Below the pieces are notes generated by a model, which saw only the letters and a list, made by a program, of their open reading frames with translations, ran no database searches and was not told the origin of the DNA. This document shows, piece after piece, positions 26,724 through 33,934 of a stretch of 64,000 nt of DNA. A program made the position numbers and the translations under genes. Positions within the stretch are counted from its first letter, which is position 1. Each line of letters begins with the position of its first letter. This stretch comes from TMP-86 sp964247385 (GTDB lineage Bacteria; Pseudomonadota; Gammaproteobacteria; Steroidobacterales; Steroidobacteraceae): contig CAXTUB010000004.1 in assembly GCA_964247385.1 (NCBI GenBank), positions 124,001 to 188,000 of the forward strand, given 5' to 3'.

Positions 26724-27091
26724 GGAGTCGGCCGATAAGCCGGGTTCTGTCGAGGGCAGCCATTCCTCTAAGGAAATGCGTCGCCGCACTTCTCAAGCGA
26801 CCTACCCGGAAGCGCACTGGGCCCGTGTGCTCTCCTGCGAGAGCCGCTTCCCTATTTGGTCTTGCTCCAGGTGGGGTTTGCCGAGCCGGTGGATGTTGCC
26901 ATCACCGCGGTGCGCTCTTACCGCACCATTTCACCCTTACCTGCGCGCGCCACGAGGACACACGCCGGCGGTATCTTTCTGTTGCACTTTCCGTGGACTC
27001 GCGTCCCCCAGGCGTTACCTGGCACCTTCAGCCCAAGGAGCCCGGACTTTCCTCTGGCCGCATAGCGTCCAGCGGCTGCCTGGCCGACTCC
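26724..27091 (-). ncRNA. rnpB: RNase P RNA, bacterial type A
   Basis: The minus strand carries the universal 5' half (GGAGGAAAGTCCGGGCTCC, then GGTGCCAGGTAACGCCTGG) and the 3' signature ACAGAACCCGGCTTATCGGC. The ends GGAGTCGGCC (27091-27082) and GGCCGACTCC (26733-26724) pair as helix P1, so the length is about 368 nt. The RNA is the catalytic subunit of RNase P for tRNA 5' maturation. It lies between rsmI and mraZ, co-directional with both. A GC-rich discriminator and a weak -10 (TATCGT, 27105-27100) precede it. Confidence 0.95.
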
Positions 27092-27247
27092 GGCGCCGCA
27101 CGATACGCACTTTGCCGCGGCCGCGCTACTCGGCGTGAGGAAATCTGCCCGTCTCGGTCGGGCGTGGAAATCTCTCGGGCGTCAGAGCCTCGAAAGCGCG
27201 CGGTCATTTGCTCAAGTGCGCCCGACTGATCAAGCGCGCCGGACGCA

Positions 27248-28108
27248 TCAGCTTTCTTCGCGCAGCGCGAGCGCGCGGCGATAGCTTTGATTCCCGCCGC
27301 AATCGCAAACCTGCGCGGCCAGGCTTGCGGCCTGCTTCAGGGACATGTGCGGCATGAGAATGCGCAGCACCCGGTCGAGATTTTTTTCATCGACGCTCGC
27401 ATGCGCTTGCGCCGGCGCTCCGGCAATCAGCAGCACCAGCTCGCCGCGAGTCATTTGCGCCGCGCGCTCGACGAGCGAGCCGAGCGTACCTCGATAGACG
27501 CTTTCGTATTTCTTGGTGAGCTCGCGCGCAACCACCGCGGCGCGCTCTGCGCCGAACGCGGTAACGCACGCTTCCAGTAAATCGCGGATGCGATGCGGCG
27601 CTTCGTACAGCACGATCGTGCGCTGCTCCTCGCGAAGCGCCTCGAGTTTGGCGCTCCTTTGCGCCGCGCGCACCGGCATGAAACCTTCGAAGACGAATCG
27701 ATCGGTGGCCAAGCCCGCAATGGAAAGTGCGGCGATTGCGGCGCACGGGCCTGGAATCGCTTCGATCTCGACATCGCAATCCGCGGCGGCGCGAAGCAAA
27801 CGAAACCCGGGGTCGCTGATTCCGGGCGTGCCCGCATCGCTCACGAGGGCGATGTGCTCGCCCTCGCGCAATGCCGACAGAATCGAGTCGATTCGCTCGG
27901 CCTCGTTGTGCTCGTGAAGCGACATCATCGGCTTCTCGATTCCAAAATGATTCAACAGATGCGAGGTGTGCCGCGTGTCCTCGGCCGCAATGCGTGTACA
28001 CGCGGCAAGCACCTCACGCGCGCGCGGCGAAAAATCGCCCAGGTTGCCGATGGGCGTGGCGACCACGCTGAGCCTGCCCGCGCGGCCTGGCATCTCGGCC
28101 TTTGCCAC
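27248..28108 (-). CDS. rsmI: 16S rRNA 2'-O-ribose C1402 methyltransferase RsmI
   Basis: The 286-aa tetrapyrrole-methylase-fold enzyme 2'-O-methylates C1402, the same base modified by RsmH encoded 2 kb away. Conserved blocks are LSVVATPIGNLGDFSPRA, IAAEDTRHTSHLL, ALVSDAGTPGISDPGF, IPGPCAAIAALSIAGL and VLYEAPHRI. The start is GTG 28108, with ATG 28093 as an alternative. It diverges from lpoA, as in the E. coli rsmI/lpoA arrangement. Confidence 0.95.
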   Translation of the reverse strand: MAKAEMPGRAGRLSVVATPIGNLGDFSPRAREVLAACTRIAAEDTRHTSHLLNHFGIEKPMMSLHEHNEAERIDSILSALREGEHIALVSDAGTPGISDPGFRLLRAAADCDVEIEAIPGPCAAIAALSIAGLATDRFVFEGFMPVRAAQRSAKLEALREEQRTIVLYEAPHRIRDLLEACVTAFGAERAAVVARELTKKYESVYRGTLGSLVERAAQMTRGELVLLIAGAPAQAHASVDEKNLDRVLRILMPHMSLKQAASLAAQVCDCGGNQSYRRALALREES

Positions 28109-28114
28109 TATAAT
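28087..28114 (+). promoter_or_regulatory. lpoA promoter with -10 seven bases before the ATG
   Basis: A consensus TATAAT (28109-28114) is preceded at 16-bp spacing by CTGGCA (28087-28092). The lpoA ATG begins six bases after the hexamer, so a start at the usual distance would give a leaderless or nearly leaderless mRNA. No Shine-Dalgarno is visible. Confidence 0.55.
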
Positions 28115-28120
28115 CCTGCG

Positions 28121-29902
28121 ATGAGTCCGAGAGCCCGCATCGTTTGTATCGTGTCCGCTATTGCACTGCTGATGTGCGCTTGTAGTCTAGTGCAACCGGA
28201 CGAAGCCGAGCCTGGCTCGCCGAATCGAGCCGACCGGCTCGCACGTGAATCCAAGCACGCGGAGGCGGCCGCCGAATACAACACTCTCGCGGCCGGCGGC
28301 AGTCCGCAACGCGAAGTTTTTCAATTGCGCGCCGTGGAGGAATGGATTGCCGCGGGTAATATCGCCGCGGCCAAACAGGCGCTAGCCGCATTGCCGGCGG
28401 ATATCCGCACGCGTCAGCCGACGTTGCGTGCGCTCGTCGGTGCGGAGCTCGCACTCGCGCAGCACGATGCCGCGGGCGCAGTGCGCGAGCTCGATGCCTT
28501 GCCCGTGCCCACGCAGAGCAATGATTTGCAGCGCTATTGGTTGCTGCGTGGGCGCGCCGCATTTGCCGCGGGGCGGCCGCTCGATGCGGTGCGTTCCTAC
28601 GTCGAGCGCGAACGCGTGCTGCCGCCCGGCAATGCCGTGAAAGCCAATCGGGACGAGCTGTTGACGAACCTACGGCAAGCCGCCGAACAAGGCGCGTCCT
28701 TGAAATATCCGCCGCGCACGGATTCGATCGTTGCGGGTTGGCTCGATCTGGCGCCGGTTGCGCTCGAGCTCGAGCGCGGCTCCGCCGGCGCGAGCGGCGA
28801 TCTGGCGCGTTGGCGAGAGCGCTATCCGCAGCATCCGGCCAACGACGGCGTACTGCCTGCGCCGCAGACTCCGGTTGCGCGCTCGACTGAATATCCGGCG
28901 CAGATTGCACTGATATTGCCGTTGTCCGGCCGCGCGGAAGCGAGCGGCGTGGCGGTGCGCGATGGCTTCATCGCGGCATATCTGCAGCCTGGCGAGACGA
29001 CGCGGCCGCACTTGCGTATTTATGATGAAGCGGCTGAGGGCGGCAGCAAAGCGTACGAGCGCGCAGTGGGAGACGGCGCAACTTTCATCGTCGGCCCGTT
29101 GCTGAAGGAAGATGTGGCGGCCATCGCGCCGCTCGCCGGCAAGACGCCCACGCTTGCGTTGAATTTCTTGAGCGATGCGCTCGATCAAGAGCACGCCTTG
29201 TATCAGTTCTCGTTGCTGCCGGAAGATGAAGCGCGCGCCGTGGCGCGCCGAGTGGTCGCGGATGGACGGCCTCGTGGTGTGGTGCTCGTGCCATCCAATG
29301 AGTTTGGGAGCCGTGTGCTCGCGGCATTCAGCGAAGAGCTTACGCAGCAAGGTGGAGCGGTGCTCGACAGCGTGCGCTACGACGCAACGCAGGCCGATTT
29401 TTCCGATGCCATTCGCCGCTTGTTGCAAGTGCGAGAGGCGCGAGGCGAGCCCGCATCGCACCGCACGGATGCCAACTTCATCTTCGTCGCGGGCTCCCCG
29501 GTGGCGGCGCGGCTGATCCGGCCCCAGCTCAAGTTTCACTATGCCGGCGATGTTCCGATGTATAGCACTTCGGATGCGTTCGATGCCGATCAGAGCGCTA
29601 ATGTGGATATGGACGGAGTGATATTTCCCGACATGCCGTGGATGATCTCGGCCGAACCAGCAACGGCTCAGCTGCGCGCGGATGTGCGCGCGGCGTGGCC
29701 ATCGCGGGCGGCGCGGCGCGGCCGGCTCTATGCATTTGGCTTCGATGCCTACCGTCTCGTGCCGGCGTTGCGCTCGCATCGCATCACCAAAGGCACCGGC
29801 ATCTCGGGGCTCACGGGTCGATTGCGATTGGATGAGCGAAATCGCATTCGCCGCGACCTCGATTGGGCAGAAATTCGCGGCGGCGTCGCGAATCCGCTGT
29901 AA
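28121..29902 (+). CDS. lpoA: Penicillin-binding protein activator LpoA (LppC family)
   Basis: The 593-aa protein has an N-terminal export signal with cysteines at 19 and 21 (ALLMCACS), so it is probably an outer-membrane lipoprotein although the lipobox is atypical. An N-terminal helical TPR-like domain (about residues 25-230) is followed by a periplasmic-binding-protein-like LppC domain from about residue 260 (QIALILPLSGRAEASGVAVRDG). LpoA activates PBP1A from the outer membrane. The start ATG 28121 follows a TATAAT. The frame is open further upstream but runs antisense to rsmI. Confidence 0.92.
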   Translation: MSPRARIVCIVSAIALLMCACSLVQPDEAEPGSPNRADRLARESKHAEAAAEYNTLAAGGSPQREVFQLRAVEEWIAAGNIAAAKQALAALPADIRTRQPTLRALVGAELALAQHDAAGAVRELDALPVPTQSNDLQRYWLLRGRAAFAAGRPLDAVRSYVERERVLPPGNAVKANRDELLTNLRQAAEQGASLKYPPRTDSIVAGWLDLAPVALELERGSAGASGDLARWRERYPQHPANDGVLPAPQTPVARSTEYPAQIALILPLSGRAEASGVAVRDGFIAAYLQPGETTRPHLRIYDEAAEGGSKAYERAVGDGATFIVGPLLKEDVAAIAPLAGKTPTLALNFLSDALDQEHALYQFSLLPEDEARAVARRVVADGRPRGVVLVPSNEFGSRVLAAFSEELTQQGGAVLDSVRYDATQADFSDAIRRLLQVREARGEPASHRTDANFIFVAGSPVAARLIRPQLKFHYAGDVPMYSTSDAFDADQSANVDMDGVIFPDMPWMISAEPATAQLRADVRAAWPSRAARRGRLYAFGFDAYRLVPALRSHRITKGTGISGLTGRLRLDERNRIRRDLDWAEIRGGVANPL

Positions 29903-29926
29903 TCACAGCGGCGTCGGAGCACCCGG

Positions 29927-29966
29927 CCCGTGTGCGCTGGGGTTCGCCCGTGTGCGCTGGGGTTCG
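29927..29966. repeat. 20-bp perfect tandem duplication at the end of repeat copy 1
   Basis: CCCGTGTGCGCTGGGGTTCG is present twice in direct succession (29927-29946 and 29947-29966). It duplicates the outer arm of the palindromic element, which suggests slippage or a second truncated end. Confidence 0.9.
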
Positions 29967-30140
29967 CCGCGCTCGCGATCGAGTGAGGGGGCGAAGCGCT
30001 CCCGTTCCCGCGATCGATCGGGTGCTTCGCCCCCACGGGTCTCAGCGCGTAACGATGCGAAACGCTGCTTCGCACTGATCCGATCGATCGCGGCACTTTC
30101 AAAGCTCACGCGGCAATCCCCAGCGCACTCGGGCCGACAC
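29927..30140. repeat. Palindromic dispersed repeat, copy 1
   Basis: About 200 bp here are the near-exact reverse complement of 31475-31665. The core holds CCGATCGATCGCGG-type arms around a ~55-bp centre (GGGTCTCAGCGCGTAACGATG, read as 30035 onward). The outer arms GTGCGCTGGGGTTCGCCGCG and CGCGGCAATCCCCAGCGCAC face each other, so the element itself has terminal inverted repeats. It starts 25 bp after the lpoA stop. It carries no transposase and looks like a MITE/REP-type element. Confidence 0.8.
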
Positions 30141-30484
30141 TCGGTACAACCGCGAAATGTCGGTTGCTCCAAAAAAAGTTATTCGATGGAACCATCGTGC
30201 GAGTTCCACCTCCGCGATTGATGGAAACGGCATGCCTCATCGAACCTCGCATTCGATGAGGCTGCGCGTCGCGCGCTCCAGCGGAGAATTGCGCGTGTCC
30301 GCACCGTCGGCTTCGATCGACGCCCTGCGCGATATCGTGTGCCTGCGATCGGGCGCGGGCGAACCCTATCTCTTGATCTGTGGAGTCAATTCCGTGAGCA
30401 CCAACACGCCGACCTCCAGGTAGCGCACCCGACGAGAAAAATTTTAGCCGACTTTGCGTCAGTTACGGTGGTGGAACGCCTTTT
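30141..30484. other. Non-coding stretch between repeat copy 1 and the SRPBCC gene
   Basis: No gene can be supported in these 344 bp. A hairpin of CCTCATCGA and TCGATGAGG (30235-30261, 9-bp stem, 9-nt loop) is the clearest structure. An 88-codon plus-strand frame (30157-30423) exists, but its composition does not resemble a known protein. A T6 run near 30481, on the plus strand, follows no stem. Confidence 0.5.
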
Positions 30485-30973
30485 TTAAGATAAGCCGGCC
30501 TCGCCTGCGTCCAACTCCGCGACGAGCTCATCCAACTGCTCGAACGACTCACTCAACCCGTCCACTGCTCCGGTGCCCGCCGCATCGAGCGCTTCTTTCG
30601 ACGGATGCAGCTCGTGAAGAACCAGCAACGTCTTGCCGCCTTTTTCCTCGAGCGTCACCGTCGTCACGGGACCATCGGGACTCTCCTCGTTCGTCCAGAC
30701 GAGCCGCGAGTGCGGTGTCACTTCGATGTATTTGCCGAAGAACGCCATCGGTTTCGAGCCCCTGTGGCTGATCTCGAGGCGGTAATGGCCCCCGGTACGG
30801 ATGTCGGCTTCGTAGGACACGAGGGTCATGCCCATGGACCGCGGAAGCCACCAGCGCCGAAACAGCTTCGGCTTGCTCCATGCCTGGAAAATGATGTGCG
30901 CGGGCGCGTCGAACGTGCGCGTGACGATGAGCTCACGATCGGACTTTCGCTCGACGGTCGTAAGATTCTTCAT
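30485..30973 (-). CDS. SRPBCC/AHSA1-family protein
   Basis: The 162-aa protein has the START-like AHSA1 pattern: ELIVTRTFDAPAHIIFQAWSK at the N-terminus, RRWWLPRSMGM and GGHYRLEI. VTVTLEEKGGKTLLVLHEL follows, with a C-terminal helix SESFEQLDELVAEL. Members bind hydrophobic ligands in a helix-grip pocket, and their biological roles are mostly unknown. The start is ATG 30973, 11 bp after the arsR stop. The arsR-AHSA1 pair is a common two-gene unit in which the regulator controls the SRPBCC gene. The pair is bracketed by inverted repeat copies and looks like an insertion between lpoA and yraN. Confidence 0.88.
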   Translation of the reverse strand: MKNLTTVERKSDRELIVTRTFDAPAHIIFQAWSKPKLFRRWWLPRSMGMTLVSYEADIRTGGHYRLEISHRGSKPMAFFGKYIEVTPHSRLVWTNEESPDGPVTTVTLEEKGGKTLLVLHELHPSKEALDAAGTGAVDGLSESFEQLDELVAELDAGEAGLS

Positions 30974-30983
30974 GGGCGTGATC

Positions 30984-31349
30984 TCACTTGGTTTTCTTGC
31001 GTCGGTCGACGCGCTCCTTCCGGTGCAATTCCGCGACGACTCGGTCCAGCTCGTCGAAACGCGCTGCCCAGAGCTCGCGGTGCCGCTCAATCCAGGCCGC
31101 CGCGTCTTCCAGCCGGCGCTCGCCGAGCTTACAGATGCGAACGCGCCCGATCTTCTCGGTGGTGACGAGGCCCGCGTCCTCGAGGATGCCGACGTGCTTC
31201 TTCATCCCCGTGAGGGTCATGCGGAATCTGTCGGCAAGGTGAGTGATCGACGCCTCCGCGCGGGCAAGCTGTTCCAGCACGCCGCGTCGGGTGACGTCGG
31301 AGAGCGCGGCGAAAGAGACGTCGAGACGGGAACTTGAATACTGCACCAT
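30984..31349 (-). CDS. ArsR-family winged-helix transcriptional regulator
   Basis: The 121-aa protein has the ArsR wHTH: FAALSDVTRRGVLEQLARAEASITHLADR, then LTGMKKHVGILEDAGLVTTEKIGRVRICKL. The metal-box ELCVCDL is absent, so this is the metal-independent subgroup that partners AHSA1 proteins. The recognition helix is MTLTGMKKHVGILE. A 26-bp near-palindrome covers its own start codon and -10 region, which is a strong sign of autorepression. The ligand is unknown. Confidence 0.92.
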   Translation of the reverse strand: MVQYSSSRLDVSFAALSDVTRRGVLEQLARAEASITHLADRFRMTLTGMKKHVGILEDAGLVTTEKIGRVRICKLGERRLEDAAAWIERHRELWAARFDELDRVVAELHRKERVDRRKKTK

Positions 31350-31362
31350 GTGGTTCAGTATT
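31337..31362. promoter_or_regulatory. Palindromic operator centred on the arsR start codon
   Basis: On the minus strand AATACTGAACCA and TGGTGCAGTATT form two 12-bp half-sites around two central bases, with only single mismatches between arms. The ATG of arsR lies within the site. Length and symmetry fit an ArsR-family dimer. Confidence 0.75.
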
Positions 31363-31387
31363 TAACACGCCGACAACCCGCATACAA
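31359..31387 (-). promoter_or_regulatory. arsR promoter
   Basis: TTGTAT (31387-31382), a 17-bp spacer and TAAATA (31364-31359) read toward arsR on the minus strand. The -10 overlaps the palindromic operator, and the ATG is nine bases after it, so the mRNA leader would be almost absent. Confidence 0.5.
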
Positions 31388-31450
31388 GGAAGCGCACTCG
31401 TAAAGCGCTCCGGAAGTGCTCGAACCCTTCGTAGCACGCACGCTCGCCCG

Positions 31451-31686
31451 GGATTCGAATGAGTGTGAGGCCCCGCCGAGCGCGGTGGGGTTTTGCGGCG
31501 CGAGCTTAGAGAGTGCCGCGATCGATCGGATCAGCGCGAAGCAGCGTTTCGCATCGTTATGCGCTGAGACCCGTGGGAGCGAAGCGCCCGATCGATCGCG
31601 GGAACGGGAGCGCTTCGCTGCCGCACTCGATCGCGAGCGCCGCGAAACCCCACCGCACTCGGCGAGGAACAAAATGATTCGAATCC
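31451..31686. repeat. Palindromic dispersed repeat, copy 2 (inverted relative to copy 1)
   Basis: This copy runs from GGATTCGAAT (31451) to ATTCGAATCC (31686). Inside are facing arms GCGGTGGGGTTTTGCGGCGC and GCCGCGAAACCCCACCGC, and then CCGCGATCGATCGG facing CCGATCGATCGCGG. The whole is thus a nested imperfect palindrome. Its middle ~170 bp are almost identical, in inverted orientation, to 29960-30135. It encodes no protein of its own, although one frame is open across it. Confidence 0.82.
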
Positions 31687-31745
31687 GCGCAAACGCCGCG
31701 ATTTCATTCGATGCATGCCTCGTGCCCGCCCCGCACACTGTTCCA

Positions 31746-32126
31746 ATGCCAAAACCTATCGAAGAGCTTGCGTGGCATTTGCAGCATGGGCATGCGGCCG
31801 AGCGCATGGCTGCTCACTATCTGCAAGCGCAAGGTTTGGTGCAGGTCGCGCAAAACGAGCGCTCACGCGTAGGCGAAATCGACCTCGTGTTCTTGGATGG
31901 CCGGGAGCTCGTCATCGTCGAAGTGCGTCAGCGCCGCAGTGCCGAGTTCGGCGGCGCGCTGGCCTCGGTGTCTCGATGGAAACAGCGCAAGATCGCGCGG
32001 GCGACGCAAATATTCTTGCAACGCGCGCCGCATTGGGCGCATTTACCCGTCCGTTTCGATGTCGTTGCGGTGAATGGCTTGCCGCATCGAGATCCGCAGA
32101 TCGAATGGGTGAAGCACGCGTTCTAG
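31746..32126 (+). CDS. YraN/UPF0102 family putative endonuclease
   Basis: The 126-aa protein matches UPF0102: GHAAERMAAHYLQAQG at the N-terminus and the nuclease-like core VGEIDLVFLDGRELVIVEVR (E..D..EVR, PD-(D/E)XK type). RWKQRKIARATQIFLQ and LPVRFDVVAVNG follow. E. coli YraN is encoded right after lpoA, so here the synteny is interrupted by the repeat-flanked insertion. Activity of the family is not firmly established. The start is ATG 31746. The open frame further upstream is only the repeat. Confidence 0.9.
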   Translation: MPKPIEELAWHLQHGHAAERMAAHYLQAQGLVQVAQNERSRVGEIDLVFLDGRELVIVEVRQRRSAEFGGALASVSRWKQRKIARATQIFLQRAPHWAHLPVRFDVVAVNGLPHRDPQIEWVKHAF

Positions 32127-32136
32127 CAGTGCAGCG

Positions 32137-32541
32137 TTACTTCACCACTTTGAGCTTAGCACGTTTGACGTCCGGCTTTTTCTTGGGATCCGGTCCGGAT
32201 GGCGCGGGCGTGGTGTCCGGATCGGGGTCGGCGTCGCCTTCTGGAAAAATCATGCCCTGACCGGTTTCGCGCGAATAGATGCCAAGCACGCACTTGATCG
32301 GTACTCGCACCGAAAAGCTCACGCCGCCGAATCGCGCGTCGAAAGTGACCGCATCATTGCCAAGCTTCAGAAACTGCGTTGCCGAGTGGCTCACGTTCAG
32401 CACGATTTTGCCATCCTTGACGTAGTGCTTCGGCACCGAGACCGACTCATCGCTCGCATCGACCACGATGTGCGGCGTGTCGCCGCTATCGGAAATCCAT
32501 TCGTGCAATGCGCGCAGCAAGTACGGACGCCGCGCTTTCAC
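32137..32541 (-). CDS. sspB: ClpXP protease specificity-enhancing factor SspB
   Basis: The 134-aa adaptor delivers ssrA-tagged proteins to ClpXP. The N-terminal domain RPYLLRALHEWISDSGDTPHI, HIVVDA, GKIVLNVSHSATQFL, and NDAVTFDARFGGVSFSVRVP is typical. An acidic/proline linker (GDADPDPDTTPAP) leads to the C-terminal ClpX-binding tail RAKLKVVK. Its GTG start overlaps the sspA stop by 4 bp. Confidence 0.95.
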   Translation of the reverse strand: MKARRPYLLRALHEWISDSGDTPHIVVDASDESVSVPKHYVKDGKIVLNVSHSATQFLKLGNDAVTFDARFGGVSFSVRVPIKCVLGIYSRETGQGMIFPEGDADPDPDTTPAPSGPDPKKKPDVKRAKLKVVK

Positions 32542-33155
32542 TGCCGCAATTTCCGCTCCGCGGGCGTCAGGCTGGCGCCGAACGCCGGACGCGTGAATAT
32601 GGAGTTTGCGTATTTGACGATGGGCTGTGCTTGCAGCGGCAGGTCGATGCCGTAATGCGGCAAGCGCCAGAGAATGGGCGCGATGCTCGCATCCACGAGC
32701 GAGAACTCATCGCTCAGGAAAAATGGCCGGGCCTTGAAGACTTCGGCGCTTGCCGTAATGGCTTCGCTCAATACCTTACGGCTGCGCTCGCCGGCTTTGC
32801 CGTCACGATCCTCTTCGATCTCGCGCGCAAGTCCGTACCAATCCCGCTCGACCCGATACAACGCGACGCGAAATTGCGCGCGCGTGGTGGGATCGATGGG
32901 CATGAGCGGCGGATGCGGAAAGCGCTCGTCGAGATATTCGATGATGACGCGCGAGTCGTACAACACGAGATCGCGGTCCACGAGAGTCGGCACACTGTGA
33001 TAGGGATTCAGATCGAGCAGATCTTCAGGCAGTTGGCCCGGCTCGCAGCTGATGACATCGATATAGATGCCCTTTTCCGCAAGCACTAACCGGGTTCTAT
33101 GGCTCCACGCATCCGTCGGCGCCGAGAACAGCGTCATTACGGCGCGGCGCGCCAT
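32538..33155 (-). CDS. sspA: Stringent starvation protein SspA (GST-fold RNA polymerase-associated protein)
   Basis: The 205-aa protein has an N-terminal thioredoxin-like half (AVMTLFSAPTDAWSHRTRLVL, NPYHSVPTLVDRDLVLYDS) and an all-helical GST-like half. SspA binds RNA polymerase and affects stationary-phase and virulence genes. The petABC-sspA-sspB order here is widely conserved in gamma- and betaproteobacteria. The start MARRAVMTLF was chosen over an upstream frame that overlaps petC. Confidence 0.94.
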   Translation of the reverse strand: MARRAVMTLFSAPTDAWSHRTRLVLAEKGIYIDVISCEPGQLPEDLLDLNPYHSVPTLVDRDLVLYDSRVIIEYLDERFPHPPLMPIDPTTRAQFRVALYRVERDWYGLAREIEEDRDGKAGERSRKVLSEAITASAEVFKARPFFLSDEFSLVDASIAPILWRLPHYGIDLPLQAQPIVKYANSIFTRPAFGASLTPAERKLRQ

Positions 33156-33181
33156 CAGTGCTCCGTCTGCGCAAACATGGG

Positions 33182-33934
33182 TTAATGAACTTCTTTCCAG
33201 TACTCCTGCTTGAGCAGGTAAGTGAGAACGAAAAAGACGAGCAAGAACAGCGTGACCCACACCCCGAGAGCTTGGCGCTTGGGCTTGATGGGCTCGGACG
33301 CGTAGTCAAGAAAGTTCACGAGGTCGCCCACGAAATGATCGTACTCCTCCGGCTTCAGGCTCCCGGGTGTCATCATCTCCACTCCGGTGAGCTCCATGTG
33401 CGCTTCGCCCTTGTCATCGGTATGGCTCTTGTAGACCGGCTTTTGCAGTCCTTGCAGGCTCTGCAGCACATGCGGCATGGCGACCGCCGGCAAATACAAA
33501 TTGTTGACGCCCCAAGGCCGCGCCTTGTCCGCGTAAAAGCCATGCAAAAAGGAATAGAGATAATCGAGTCCGCGCGAACGCGCGATGAGCGAAAGATCCG
33601 GAGGCTGCTTACCGAACCAATCGGAAGCATCCGCCGGCATGGCTGAGTTGATGGGATCGAACGCCTTGTCCGTACCAAACATCAGATTCGCCTTGAGCTC
33701 GGCTTCGGGAATGCCCAAATCTTGAGCCATGCGGTTATAACGCAAATATTTCAGCGAATGACAACCGGAGCAGTAATTGATGAAATCGCGCGCGCCGCGC
33801 TGCAGCGATTGCACGTTGTTGATGTTGGTTCTTGCGGGCTGCAAAGGAAATCCGCCTTCCTCGGCCCACACGGCCGCGAACGGCATGAGAAGCGTCAGGA
33901 GCGCGGCCGCCAAAGCGAGCCGGTGCTCAAGCAT
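33182..33934 (-). CDS. petC: Cytochrome c1 of the bc1 complex
   Basis: The 250-aa periplasmic subunit has a signal sequence (LALAAALLTLLMPFAAVWA), the heme site CSGCH (C55, C58, H59) and a C-terminal membrane anchor WVTLFLLVFFVLTYLL. It passes electrons from the Rieske protein to soluble cytochrome c. The gene start overlaps the petB stop by 8 bp. Confidence 0.96.
   Translation of the reverse strand: MLEHRLALAAALLTLLMPFAAVWAEEGGFPLQPARTNINNVQSLQRGARDFINYCSGCHSLKYLRYNRMAQDLGIPEAELKANLMFGTDKAFDPINSAMPADASDWFGKQPPDLSLIARSRGLDYLYSFLHGFYADKARPWGVNNLYLPAVAMPHVLQSLQGLQKPVYKSHTDDKGEAHMELTGVEMMTPGSLKPEEYDHFVGDLVNFLDYASEPIKPKRQALGVWVTLFLLVFFVLTYLLKQEYWKEVH

Noticed and set aside
26633..27229. Plus-strand open frames of 156-198 codons
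   Set aside because: They are antisense to the RNase P RNA gene and have no protein-like features.
27593..28120. Extension of lpoA upstream to 27593
   Set aside because: The extension is antisense to rsmI. A signal peptide begins at ATG 28121 directly after a TATAAT.
30157..30423. Plus-strand 88-codon frame between repeat copy 1 and the SRPBCC gene
   Set aside because: There is no ribosome site, domain or conserved context. It is kept only as unassigned intergenic DNA.
31451..31460. GGATTCGAAT as a tRNA T-loop or attachment site
   Set aside because: No acceptor, D or anticodon arm can be built around it. The same sequence inverted at 31677-31686 shows it is a terminal arm of the repeat.
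31416..31745. Extension of yraN through the repeat
   Set aside because: The extra 110 residues derive from the palindromic repeat. The family start is at 31746.
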